From positions 1 to 17,828 of the forward strand of contig JACQFO010000126.1 of assembly GCA_016200025.1 (NCBI GenBank): a DNA stretch of 17,828 bases, written 5' to 3'. This DNA comes from Nitrososphaerota archaeon. GTDB taxonomy: Archaea; Thermoproteota; Nitrososphaeria; Nitrososphaerales; Gagatemarchaeaceae. The notes under the pieces are model-generated. The model searched no databases and was not told the DNA's origin. It saw only the letters and a program-made list of their open reading frames with translations. Below are positions 8,644 to 15,536 of this stretch, piece after piece; the stretch's first letter is position 1; each line of letters opens with the position of its first letter. A program made the translations under genes and the position numbers.

Positions 8644-8653
8644 AAAATAAAAA
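8644..8653 (-). promoter_or_regulatory. T/A-rich TATA element for cysS, possibly also terminating the DUF5679 gene
   Basis: TTTTTATTTT on the minus strand, centred about 34 bp before the TTG start of cysS and about 20 bp after the stop of the DUF5679 gene. It can act as a TATA-like box for cysS. Because archaeal termination often occurs at T-runs, it may also end the upstream transcript. No hairpin is needed or seen. Confidence 0.45.
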
Positions 8654-8671
8654 GGAGCGGGAGAGTAAGAT

Positions 8672-8821
8672 CTACTTCAGCTTTCCAATCCTGAAGATTT
8701 GCTTGCCGCAAGAGGCGCATGTGCCCTTGATGGCTGGCCTGCCGTTCTTCAGTTTGATTTGCTTGGGATTCTTGATCTCCCTGTTCTTCTTTTTCTCGTA
8801 GACGCAGTATCCTGTTACCAC
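8672..8821 (-). CDS. DUF5679 small zinc-ribbon-like protein
   Basis: A 49-residue protein whose second half, IKLKNGRPAIKGTCASCGK followed by QIFRIGK, matches what I remember of DUF5679: a short zinc-ribbon family of unknown function in archaea and some bacteria, with the wording KNGRPA...G.CP.CG...FRIG. The C-terminal CASC knuckle is intact. In the N-terminal knuckle (YCVYEKKK) only the first of the expected two cysteines is present. I chose GTG at 8821 rather than ATG at 8872, because the longer frame would have its start codon upstream of the TATA box (8855-8864). With GTG 8821 the protein has the usual length and a GAGG sits about 9 nt upstream. Family assignment is good; function unknown. 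Confidence 0.75.
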   Translation of the reverse strand: MVTGYCVYEKKKNREIKNPKQIKLKNGRPAIKGTCASCGKQIFRIGKLK

Positions 8822-8854
8822 TGCGAGTTTCCTCGGCCCTAATTCGCCTGAATT

Positions 8855-8864
8855 GATATATAAA
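8855..8864 (-). promoter_or_regulatory. Strong TATA box for the DUF5679 gene
   Basis: TTTATATATC on the minus strand, the clearest TATA box in the window. Predicted transcription start is about 26 bp downstream near 8834, leaving a leader of about 13 nt before GTG 8821. Confidence 0.65.
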
Positions 8865-8877
8865 CATACCATTTGCG

Positions 8878-8890
8878 CCCCAAAATGGGG
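8878..8890. promoter_or_regulatory. 13-bp dyad (possible operator) upstream of the DUF5679 promoter
   Basis: CCCCAAAATGGGG forms a perfect 5-bp inverted repeat around AAA, starting 14 bp upstream of the DUF5679 TATA box. The position suits a transcription-factor site. On the plus strand it is followed by GTTTTTGGG, so a hairpin reading is possible, but no plus-strand gene ends there. Confidence 0.3.
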
Positions 8891-9162
8891 GTTTTTGGGT
8901 CAAGACGCTGATTTGGTTGCCATTGGGGAGGGCAGCGGCAATGCGACAAGGTAGAGGCTCTCCAGATTTATCCAGATTCGCCATCGATTGGCCCGGCCTA
9001 CCGTCTGCGATTACCTGAATCCCGAATCTAGGCAAGGCCGACAGAGGGTATGTCGTCATCTCTGCCACACTCCTTTGACGATTTCAACCGAAAGGGCCGG
9101 ATTCTTCCTTATCTGAGGCGTCCCGAATTTGCGATTCCGCGACTCCCGCGATTTGCTCGATT
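8891..9162. other. Intergenic region between divergent DUF5679 and MFS genes, no gene recognised
   Basis: About 270 bp without a supportable gene, less GC-rich than its surroundings. The MFS frame is open from ATG 9050, but that N-terminal extension is basic and low in hydrophobicity and lies upstream of the likely promoter, so I do not count it as coding. The stretch holds six CGATT pentamers (from 8985 to 9162) and a short tandem CCAGATT/CCAGATT (about 8962-8979). No tRNA, stable hairpin or conserved peptide was seen. Confidence 0.5.
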
Positions 9163-9172
9163 GAGATATAGA
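9163..9172 (+). promoter_or_regulatory. Candidate TATA box for the MFS transporter gene
   Basis: GAGATATAGA on the plus strand, centred about 29 bp before ATG 9197. This predicts transcription starting within a few bases of the start codon, i.e. a leaderless mRNA. Confidence 0.5.
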
Positions 9173-9196
9173 CCATCTGTCTGGGCGGGAGGCCTG

Positions 9197-10363
9197 ATGT
9201 TCGAATCAAGGAAGAGCGCCTACGCGGTGGCGAGCCTTGTCGCGGCGCGGATAATCTACGCTGTCAACTGGCTGAACATTGGGCCGATCTACGCGCTGAT
9301 CGAGCCCGACCTCCACGGGGGGGTTGGTGGGCTCGGGTTCTTGACTGCCACGTTCTATCTTGGCCTGGGCATCTTCCAAGTTCCGGGAGGAATCCTGGCC
9401 GCGCGCTGGGGACCGAGGCGCATCGTGACGCTTGGAATAATGATGGCTTCGGCTGCTGCAATCGGGACCTCGCTGTCGGACCTACTTGTCGAAGTGGCGA
9501 TCTTTCGATTTGTCGTTGGAGCTGGCATGGCATTCGTGTTCGCCCCTGCGGTGATCCTCGTGGCGATGTTCATTGCTGGAAGGCGCTCCGGGATGGCGGC
9601 CGGCCTGTTCAACTCCGCATTCGACGTAGGAGGAATCTTCGGCCTGTTCGTCTGGATTTTGATCGCTGGCGCGTTGGGATGGAGGCTCGGGCTCTTCCTG
9701 GGCGGGGCTCTCGGGGTAGCGACTGGAGCGTTGGTCTTCTTGGTGGTTCCCAGAGATGAAGCAGGGGACTCGGCGAAGCCCGCCCTCCTGCAGGTTCGTG
9801 GGCTCCTAGGAAACACCAGGCTCACTGTCATAGGGTTCGGAATCCTTGGGACCGACATAGGGGTGACCCTCGTCTCAAGTTTCGTCGTATACTACATGAT
9901 TAACTTCCTCTCCGTCGACGCGGCCATTGCAGGGCTCGTGGGCGGGTTGGTCTTCGGGGTCGCGATTTTCTCGACGATTTGGGGCGGGAGGCTCTATGAC
10001 AGGCTACGGAAACCGAAGATGCTGATGCTCGTCTCAAACCTTGGAGTTGCCGGTGCGGTGGCCGCCTGTTCTATCCCAGGCCTCCCCGCGGTCGTTCTCT
10101 GCACAGTCCTGCTAGGCGTAGCCTCGAGCGTCGCCTTTACTGTGGCTTTCGCGGCTGCCAAGGACTTCAACAAAGCAGGGGCCCAATACGACTCGCTCGC
10201 TGTGGCCTGGGTCAATTGCATAGGGCTCCTCGGGTCCTTCTGGCCCCCTCTCTTCTTCACCTATCTTGTGGAGGTGGAAGGGTACGGGACTGCCTGGCTC
10301 GGCGGAGCGGGACTGGTGCTGCTGTTCACTCTGCCTCTGTTGAGACTTCGGGAACGAAGCTAG
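9197..10363 (+). CDS. Major facilitator superfamily transporter
   Basis: Membrane transporter of about 388 residues with two sets of roughly six hydrophobic helices, as in the MFS. The loop after the second helix carries a motif-A-like GGILAARWGPRRIV, and the matching loop in the second half reads GGRLYDRLRKPKM. Helices are rich in Gly and Ala. Substrate is unknown: no specific subfamily signature is visible and no metabolic gene is adjacent. I start at ATG 9197 because it lies just before the first membrane helix, has GGGAGG four bases upstream and a TATA box about 29 bp upstream; the longer frame from 9050 adds 49 residues of unlikely sequence. It ends 2 nt from the stop of the convergent diiron-protein gene. 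Confidence 0.85.
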   Translation: MFESRKSAYAVASLVAARIIYAVNWLNIGPIYALIEPDLHGGVGGLGFLTATFYLGLGIFQVPGGILAARWGPRRIVTLGIMMASAAAIGTSLSDLLVEVAIFRFVVGAGMAFVFAPAVILVAMFIAGRRSGMAAGLFNSAFDVGGIFGLFVWILIAGALGWRLGLFLGGALGVATGALVFLVVPRDEAGDSAKPALLQVRGLLGNTRLTVIGFGILGTDIGVTLVSSFVVYYMINFLSVDAAIAGLVGGLVFGVAIFSTIWGGRLYDRLRKPKMLMLVSNLGVAGAVAACSIPGLPAVVLCTVLLGVASSVAFTVAFAAAKDFNKAGAQYDSLAVAWVNCIGLLGSFWPPLFFTYLVEVEGYGTAWLGGAGLVLLFTLPLLRLRERS

Positions 10364-10365
10364 GG

Positions 10366-11352
10366 CTACAGCGGCGTCGCGATAATCTCGTCGCCCTTCG
10401 CCACCTTGACCTCGAGGCCTTCGACGCCGATCTCCTTGATCTCGGGCACTTGGATTCCGAGCTCTTCAATCTTGGACCGATGGCGAGTAATCGCCCGCAT
10501 CCAGGCCCCGGACCGGTCCTCGACCTTGGGGACGCCCAGACCCGACTTTGCGGCGAGCTCCTCCAGCTTCTGGTCGTACTCGAAGAAGTCGTCCGGGAGA
10601 TGCCAGAAATCGTTCATCGGCTTGAAGAGAAGCGGTGACAGGTAGATGAACCCGTGCTTCAACTGTCTCGTGATCATGGACTTTTGGTCCGTCGACATGC
10701 GTTCAGCGAGTCTTTCGAGCATGACCAGGGTGCCGGTCAGATGCCTCGATTCGTCCCGCGTGATGTTGCGGAAAGCCGCGGCGTACGCCTTGTTCGTCGA
10801 CCTCTCTCCCACCTCCTTGAAGATGAGCTGGGCGCCTATTTCGGCGAAGAAGAAGCTCGAAAAGATCAGCTCGAGGGGATACTTGCCCCAAGCTTGGTTG
10901 AAGGCGCTCCAGTATCGCCGTCCGTTCTCGTAGAGGGCCAGAATGTTGGCGTGCGCCTTTGCTTCGAGCTCGGTCTTCGGCTTGAACCTATAGGGGAAGT
11001 TGGGGCAGACTCTGGCGCAGGCCCTCCTGCAGACCTCGTCGTGCCTGCATTCGTCGAAGGCCACAGCGGAGAGGAACTTCTTCGTTGGGTCCTCGAACGC
11101 GTGGGTGGCCGCCTGCACTGCAGCGGCACCAAAGGCCCCTATGCCGGACTTCTCGAAGAGCGCGAGCTTGGAGAGCCAGTAGGCCTGGGCGACCGCTTCG
11201 TCGGGCGAGAAGTTCGCCGCATCGCACTCCCCCCATGGGAGGTCGACGGGGCTCCAGTTCTGAGGGAACCACAGCTCGTAGGTCTTCAGCAGGGTCTCGG
11301 AGACGACGTCCCAGTTCCCCGGGAAAACGTTGCCTTCGTCTTTCTCCTCCAT
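10366..11352 (-). CDS. Ferritin-like diiron carboxylate protein (R2/bacterial multicomponent monooxygenase-like)
   Basis: A soluble helical protein of 328 residues with the full ligand pattern of a class II diiron protein: E67, E101-x-x-H104, E171 and E201-x-x-H204 (in FAFDECRH-like and TRDESRH contexts). This pattern is shared by ribonucleotide reductase R2, R2-like oxidases and monooxygenase hydroxylase subunits. The residue four after H104, where class Ia R2 has its radical tyrosine, is C108; methane monooxygenase hydroxylase has a cysteine there too. C102, C112 and C116 lie on the same segment. The Val/Tyr pair that forms the R2lox ether cross-link is not at the expected positions. At 328 residues it is the size of R2, much shorter than monooxygenase alpha subunits, and no R1 or reductase partner is nearby. 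An O2-activating oxidase or oxygenase is likely; the reaction is unknown. It has its own promoter downstream of the cox operon. Confidence 0.7.
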   Translation of the reverse strand: MEEKDEGNVFPGNWDVVSETLLKTYELWFPQNWSPVDLPWGECDAANFSPDEAVAQAYWLSKLALFEKSGIGAFGAAAVQAATHAFEDPTKKFLSAVAFDECRHDEVCRRACARVCPNFPYRFKPKTELEAKAHANILALYENGRRYWSAFNQAWGKYPLELIFSSFFFAEIGAQLIFKEVGERSTNKAYAAAFRNITRDESRHLTGTLVMLERLAERMSTDQKSMITRQLKHGFIYLSPLLFKPMNDFWHLPDDFFEYDQKLEELAAKSGLGVPKVEDRSGAWMRAITRHRSKIEELGIQVPEIKEIGVEGLEVKVAKGDEIIATPL

Positions 11353-11383
11353 CGCGGTTCCGTTGGGCTCCGACGAGCCGTGG

Positions 11384-11391
11384 GTAATTAA
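11384..11391 (-). promoter_or_regulatory. TATA box for the diiron protein gene
   Basis: TTAATTAC on the minus strand in the 48-bp gap after the cupredoxin gene. Centred about 35 bp before ATG 11352, it predicts a leader of about 10 nt. No Shine-Dalgarno precedes the ATG. Confidence 0.5.
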
Positions 11392-11400
11392 GTTCAGGCG

Positions 11401-12132
11401 TCAGCCCTGACTTACGTCTATGGTCCCGGCCATGTAGGCGTGGTAGATGCAGCGGTATGAGTAGGGGCCTGCCAGGAAGGTATGCTGCCAGGTCTGCCCG
11501 GGCTGGAGGTCGCCCGAATCGAAACTCCCGTCCGAAGCAGTCACCGTGTGCTTTCCAGAGTCCTGGTTCACGAAGACCACTGTGTTGTTCCGGCCCGCTA
11601 CCAGGTGCAGCGAGCTAGGTTCGAAGTTCAGGTTGGTGTTGAAGCCCGTGCCGGCGGGTATCGTGACGACTACGAGGCCGCTGCCTGCGAGCTCCTTGAC
11701 CACTACGTTGGCCTTCATCCACACGTGATAGACGCAGTAGTAGGTGTAGTTCCCGACGGCAGTGAACTTGTGGGTCCAGTTCCCTCCTCCGAGGACGTCT
11801 CCGGAATCGAAAGACCCGTCCGTGGCTGTGACCGTATGCTTGGCGCTGTCGACGTTTACGAATGTGACTGTGTCGTTGAGGCCGATGTATACTATCGCGG
11901 TCTTCGGCTGGTAGTTGAGGTGTGTGTCGCCGCCCACCCCGAGCGGCATGACCACTACCCCGCCGGCCAAGACGAGTTGGTGGCCTCCGAAACCAGGCTG
12001 GAGAGGGACTACCAGCTCCGCGGCGATTAGACCCCCGACAAGGACCCCCACGACTCCCAGTGCAAGGAGTAGACCGCGGCCCGGACCAGATTGCTCTTCT
12101 GTTTCCAGCCTATTTTCCCCCAAGCGACGCAA
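11401..12132 (-). CDS. Membrane-anchored protein with two tandem type-1 copper cupredoxin domains
   Basis: Probable electron donor to the adjacent oxidase on the outer face of the membrane. One hydrophobic helix (about residues 20-44) anchors it, followed by two homologous cupredoxin domains. Type-1 copper ligands are visible in both: H99, C133, H136, M139 in the first and H195, C228, H231, M234 in the second, each as HTVTA followed later by CxxHxxM. The shared DGSFDSGD segment points to an internal duplication. It is the last gene of the cox operon and overlaps the subunit IV gene by 23 nt if TTG 12132 is the start. TTG 12123 and a CTG at 12108 (preceded by GGGGGA at 7-nt spacing) are alternatives, since neither TTG has a clear ribosome binding site. 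Domain assignment is firm; the electron partner is inferred from context. Confidence 0.9.
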   Translation of the reverse strand: MRRLGENRLETEEQSGPGRGLLLALGVVGVLVGGLIAAELVVPLQPGFGGHQLVLAGGVVVMPLGVGGDTHLNYQPKTAIVYIGLNDTVTFVNVDSAKHTVTATDGSFDSGDVLGGGNWTHKFTAVGNYTYYCVYHVWMKANVVVKELAGSGLVVVTIPAGTGFNTNLNFEPSSLHLVAGRNNTVVFVNQDSGKHTVTASDGSFDSGDLQPGQTWQHTFLAGPYSYRCIYHAYMAGTIDVSQG

Positions 12133-12373
12133 GCATCGCGATCAGAAGCGCGGACAGGAACATTATGGGAATCAGGGCGAAGAGCCTGAGGGAGCCCTGT
12201 TCGTCCTTGAGCTGCATGTAGAACAAGACCACCGCCACCGCCTGGCTCGTGGCCAGGACCGTGACCACCGAGGCGACTGTTGCGAAACTGGTCGTGAGAT
12301 AGAAGGTCTCGACTTCGGCAACCACTGCCAAGACCATGTATGCCCAGACCCCCACCGCGACTATGGATTTCAT
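12110..12373 (-). CDS. Cytochrome c oxidase small subunit IV-like protein
   Basis: An 87-residue membrane protein with three hydrophobic helices (about residues 3-24, 28-51, 62-84) and the interhelical FYMQLKDEQGSLRLFALIP. This resembles the prokaryotic subunit IV family (H-h-K-h-E after helix 2, then LRLFALxP). It probably stabilises the CuB-containing oxidase core. It starts 10 nt after the coxA-C stop. Its ATG is preceded by AGGAG at suitable spacing, and the TAG stop of coxA-C lies within the TTTAGGAG sequence carrying that ribosome binding site. Translation is therefore likely linked to the upstream gene. Confidence 0.8.
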   Translation of the reverse strand: MKSIVAVGVWAYMVLAVVAEVETFYLTTSFATVASVVTVLATSQAVAVVLFYMQLKDEQGSLRLFALIPIMFLSALLIAMLASLGGK

Positions 12374-12383
12374 GCCAGTTCTC

Positions 12384-14768
12384 CTAAAGAAGGTAGAAGA
12401 GGGGGAACACGAAGCACCAGACTATGTCCACGAAAGCCCAGTAGAGGCCGAAGTTTTCTATCGCCTCGTGGGAATCCTTGGTGTATGTGCCCATCGATGT
12501 TTTCTTCATTAGGTAAGCCATTACCAGAAGACCCGCTGTGACGTGGGCCCCATGCAGCCCGACGATGATGTAGTAGGCGCTGGAGGCCAGGGACATCGCC
12601 GGGTCGGCGAGTACGAAACCACTCCCTCCGAGGTTGAACCATTCTGATACCTTGACTCCCATGAAGACGGCGCCTAGTACGAAGGTTACCCCCATCCACG
12701 TGAGAAGGCCCCGCCGGTCTCCCTTTCTTATGGACTGCAGCGCCAGAAACATCGTGAGTCCGCTCGTGACTAGGACCAGGGTGTTGAAGGTCCCGAGAGG
12801 GATCTCGTGGATGCTGCCCGCGGCCGGCCACTGGGCGGACGCTGCCCTGATGAATATGTAGGCGCCGAGGAAGCTCCCGAAGAGCACGACCTCCGAGGAT
12901 AGGAAGACCCAGATCCCGAGCTTGAGCTTGGGTACAGAAGCGAAGGGCCACCTGTCGCCCACATCTTCGGGCGGGACAACGAACTTACCCTCGATGTCAT
13001 CCTTCGCCCAACCCCAGAACGCATACACCACCGCTCCAGCACCGACTACTAGGCCCGCGACGCCCGAAATTGACGGGTAGAAGGCGGCTCCGATGAGGAA
13101 GACCAACGCACCGATCGAGATCTGGATTGGTCTCGAGCTGAGGTGTCCATAGTGGCCTACGGCGCCTCCCCGCGATTGCGTTTCATGACCCTGGGGAGGG
13201 CCTGAGAGCTGTCCAATCCACCCTCCCGTGGGGGGGGCTGCTCCCGATTCTGCTATGGGTGCTATGCCTTCGACATGAGAGGTCCATTCGAGGTCGGGCG
13301 ACCCCCATGGGTTCGCCGGCGCAATCGGTCCCCTGAACCAGGTGTAGAGTAGGTTTGCCGCGAGGAGTATCTGCGCTCCAGAGAAGATGAACGCCCCAAC
13401 GGAAGCCATCGCGTTCAAGGTGGCCCAATCTCCCTGGTTAGGATAGGTGAAGATGCGCCTCGGCATGTCGGAAAGCAGGTTCATCGGGAAGTAGAGCACG
13501 TTGAACCCGATGAATGAAATCGCAAAATGCCACTTGCCCAGCTTCTCGTTGTACATCCTTCCCGTCATCCTGGGGAGCCAGTAGTAGATGCCCGCGATGA
13601 TACCGAATATGGCGGCGCCCACCATCACATAATGGAAATGCGCTACAACGAAGTACGATCCCCTGAAGGCCCTGTCGAGGACAGGCGAGGAAAGGAAGAC
13701 GCCCGTTATCCCCCCGATTATGAAGAGGATCACCCCTCCGAGGGCGAAGAGCATCGGGGTCGCGAACTTGACCCTCCCCCTGACCAGGGACTCTATGAAT
13801 GATAGAGTGATGACGTCGAAGGGGATGGATATGGCTATGGTGGCGATGCTGAACGCGCCCTGAAGTGAGACCGGGATTCCTGTGAGAAACATGTGGTGCA
13901 TCCATACGCCGAAGCTCAGCGGAATTACTACCAGGCCAGTCGAGATGAGAATGGCGTTCTTTGCCGCGAGGGGACGCCCAGTGAATGCGGGGAGAATGTT
14001 TGCGATTATCCCGAAACCTGGAAGCAGGACTATGTATACCTCAGGGTGTCCGAAGAACCAGAAGAGGTTGTCCCATAGGATTGACGGCTGGATGCTCGTC
14101 GACGTAAAGAAGACCGTCCCGAGAATCCTGTCGGTCGATGCTAGGACGAAGGCCGCGATCAGTGTCGGGAAAGCGAAGAGCATCGCGATGATCGTGAAGA
14201 GCATGAACCAGGTGAACATCGGCAGCCTTGAGAGGGTCATCCCGGTTGCCCTCAACCAGATGATGGATACCATGAAGTTCACGCTTCCGAGGGTCACTGA
14301 GGCGGCCAGAAGCACCATGCCCAAGTATGCGAGTGTCGGGCCCGTCCCCAGGGCCAGCGTCGCGAGCGGCTGATAGGTCGTCCAGCCCGCGTTGGCCGTC
14401 CCCCCAGGGACGAAGAAGCTCAGTACCGCGAGGATGCCCCCAGCCAGGTAGATCCAGTAGCTCATCGCGTTGATTCTGGGAAAAGCGAGGTCCTTTGCCC
14501 CTATCTGGAGGGGCACGAAATAGTTGGCCAGTCCGAGCGCCACCGGGGAGAGGAACCAGAATATCATGATCAGCCCGTGCATGGTCAAAGCCTGGTTGTA
14601 GTAGGCGGCAGAGAGGAGATTGCTCCCCGGGGCAGCCAACTGGGCCCTCATTAAGAGGGCGAGGATCGCGCCGACGAACCCGAAGTACAGAGAGGTGAAG
14701 AAGTAGAGAATTCCCACGTCCTTGTGGTTTGTAGTGTAGAGCCATCTTTTCAGCCAGGTGTCGGTCAA
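12384..14768 (-). CDS. coxAC: Fused heme-copper oxidase subunits I and III (CoxA-CoxC)
   Basis: Catalytic subunit of a terminal oxidase reducing O2 to water, 794 residues. Residues 1 to about 480 are subunit I: heme ligands H64, H377 (a3) and H379 (in VVAHFHYV); CuB ligands H241, H291, H292; and cross-link tyrosine Y245 in FGHPEVYIVLLPGFGI. E243 of GHPEVY, D93 in PLQIGAKDLAFPR and N164 mark an A1-type D-channel. The usual K-channel lysine position is I320. The arginine pair is in DMPRRIF. A Gly/Pro-rich linker (about 482-545) leads to a complete seven-helix subunit III (about 549-794) with E626 in FLSSEVVLFG; the usual YWHFVD reads YWAFVD. The start is TTG, 3 nt after the coxB stop, with GGGGAG 7 nt upstream inside coxB. 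The operon order is coxB, coxAC, subunit IV, cupredoxin. Heme type and redox donor are not shown by sequence alone. Confidence 0.96.
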   Translation of the reverse strand: MTDTWLKRWLYTTNHKDVGILYFFTSLYFGFVGAILALLMRAQLAAPGSNLLSAAYYNQALTMHGLIMIFWFLSPVALGLANYFVPLQIGAKDLAFPRINAMSYWIYLAGGILAVLSFFVPGGTANAGWTTYQPLATLALGTGPTLAYLGMVLLAASVTLGSVNFMVSIIWLRATGMTLSRLPMFTWFMLFTIIAMLFAFPTLIAAFVLASTDRILGTVFFTSTSIQPSILWDNLFWFFGHPEVYIVLLPGFGIIANILPAFTGRPLAAKNAILISTGLVVIPLSFGVWMHHMFLTGIPVSLQGAFSIATIAISIPFDVITLSFIESLVRGRVKFATPMLFALGGVILFIIGGITGVFLSSPVLDRAFRGSYFVVAHFHYVMVGAAIFGIIAGIYYWLPRMTGRMYNEKLGKWHFAISFIGFNVLYFPMNLLSDMPRRIFTYPNQGDWATLNAMASVGAFIFSGAQILLAANLLYTWFRGPIAPANPWGSPDLEWTSHVEGIAPIAESGAAPPTGGWIGQLSGPPQGHETQSRGGAVGHYGHLSSRPIQISIGALVFLIGAAFYPSISGVAGLVVGAGAVVYAFWGWAKDDIEGKFVVPPEDVGDRWPFASVPKLKLGIWVFLSSEVVLFGSFLGAYIFIRAASAQWPAAGSIHEIPLGTFNTLVLVTSGLTMFLALQSIRKGDRRGLLTWMGVTFVLGAVFMGVKVSEWFNLGGSGFVLADPAMSLASSAYYIIVGLHGAHVTAGLLVMAYLMKKTSMGTYTKDSHEAIENFGLYWAFVDIVWCFVFPLFYLL

Positions 14769-14771
14769 GCT

Positions 14772-15398
14772 CTAACTCCCCATCCACGTATCCCAGGCGC
14801 TTTGGCTGACCACCGTAAGGTCGGCGACCATGAACGCGTGCCCCACCCCACAGAGCTCGAAGCACCGTATTGCGTTCTTGTAGACGCCCGGGTCGGGCAC
14901 GAGGAACCACAGCTGGTTGACCTTTCCCGGTATGGCGTCTTCCTTGACGGCCAGCATCGATATCCCGAAGGAATGGAAAACGTCCTTGCTGCTGATGTTC
15001 AGGATCACCGTCCTGTCGGCCGGGACTGTGAGGTTGTTCAACAGGGTCTTGCCGTCGGGGTAGGTGAACGTCCAGCCCCACTGGAAGGCCTGGACGCCGA
15101 TGTGCACGGCGTTGGGGTCGTTAGGAATCTCTATGTTCCCGAAGCTCGCGAACGTTTGGTACTCTGCAGCACTGAGGATCGATATGCTGATCAGGACCGT
15201 GACCAGTACTACCTTCCAACCCTCGGTCTTGTGCACGATTTCGGGCCCGCCGTCTCCCCTGGACCTGTACTTCACCATGAAGAAGACGAGCAGTGAAATG
15301 ACGACGACTGAGGCTGCCGTCCCGAAGAAAAGGTACCAGTAGAACAGGTAATCGTACGTCGCTGTTGTGGGAGGGGTTGCCAAGAAACCCGAATACAT
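14772..15398 (-). CDS. coxB: Cytochrome c oxidase subunit II with CuA centre
   Basis: Electron-entry subunit, 208 residues: two N-terminal membrane helices (about 20-43 and 62-79) and an outward-facing cupredoxin domain. The CuA ligands are complete: H142 (DVFHSFGI), then C179, E181 (backbone ligand), C183, H187 and M190 in CFELCGVGHAFM. The aromatic electron-entry patch is FQWGWTF (W107, W109). A complete CuA site marks a cytochrome c- or cupredoxin-type oxidase rather than a quinol oxidase. With no cytochrome c gene in the window and a two-domain cupredoxin in the same operon, a blue-copper donor is the natural inference. It is the first gene of the operon; a TATA box about 36 bp upstream fits a leader near 10 nt. 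Confidence 0.96.
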   Translation of the reverse strand: MYSGFLATPPTTATYDYLFYWYLFFGTAASVVVISLLVFFMVKYRSRGDGGPEIVHKTEGWKVVLVTVLISISILSAAEYQTFASFGNIEIPNDPNAVHIGVQAFQWGWTFTYPDGKTLLNNLTVPADRTVILNISSKDVFHSFGISMLAVKEDAIPGKVNQLWFLVPDPGVYKNAIRCFELCGVGHAFMVADLTVVSQSAWDTWMGS

Positions 15399-15430
15399 TA
15401 GATTCTGCGCGACGTTTCCTTCGAATTGCG

Positions 15431-15438
15431 GTTATAAG
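15431..15438 (-). promoter_or_regulatory. TATA box of the cox operon
   Basis: CTTATAAC on the minus strand, centred about 36 bp before the coxB ATG, in the 138-bp region shared with the divergent tRNA gene. Predicted start of transcription is near 15408. Confidence 0.55.
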
Positions 15439-15497
15439 CTTTGGCGGTCGCGCTTCATGGCGACCGGATTTTGCTTGGGCTAGGGTCCGGGCAGAGG

Positions 15498-15513
15498 TTT
15501 AACGCATAATTAG
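15498..15513 (+). promoter_or_regulatory. Candidate TATA region for the tRNA-Cys gene
   Basis: AT-rich TTTAACGCATAATTAG on the plus strand. The CATAATTA part is centred about 28 bp before the mature tRNA 5' end, the expected place for an archaeal box A. Confidence 0.4.
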
Positions 15514-15536
15514 CTCTGGAGATGGTGGCAGATTGC

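Noticed and set aside
8878..8899. Hairpin followed by T-run, looking like a plus-strand intrinsic terminator
   Set aside because: No plus-strand gene ends nearby, and the position upstream of a TATA box suits an operator better.
8628..9068. 146-residue frame spanning the DUF5679 gene and its promoter
   Set aside because: It overlaps a recognised protein family in a different frame and runs through its TATA box.
9050..9196. N-terminal extension of the MFS transporter
   Set aside because: The stretch is basic, lies upstream of the TATA box at 9163-9172, and a better start with a ribosome binding site exists at 9197.
10366..11352. Assignment of the diiron protein as R2lox ligand-binding oxidase
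   Set aside because: The metal ligands fit the superfamily, but the residues for the Val-Tyr cross-link are not at the expected offsets (E67+2 is Ser, E171-5 is Ser).
14041..15081. 346-residue open frame overlapping coxB and coxAC in another frame
   Set aside because: It is charged, Arg/Gly/Pro-rich, lacks domains, and lies over two conserved oxidase genes.
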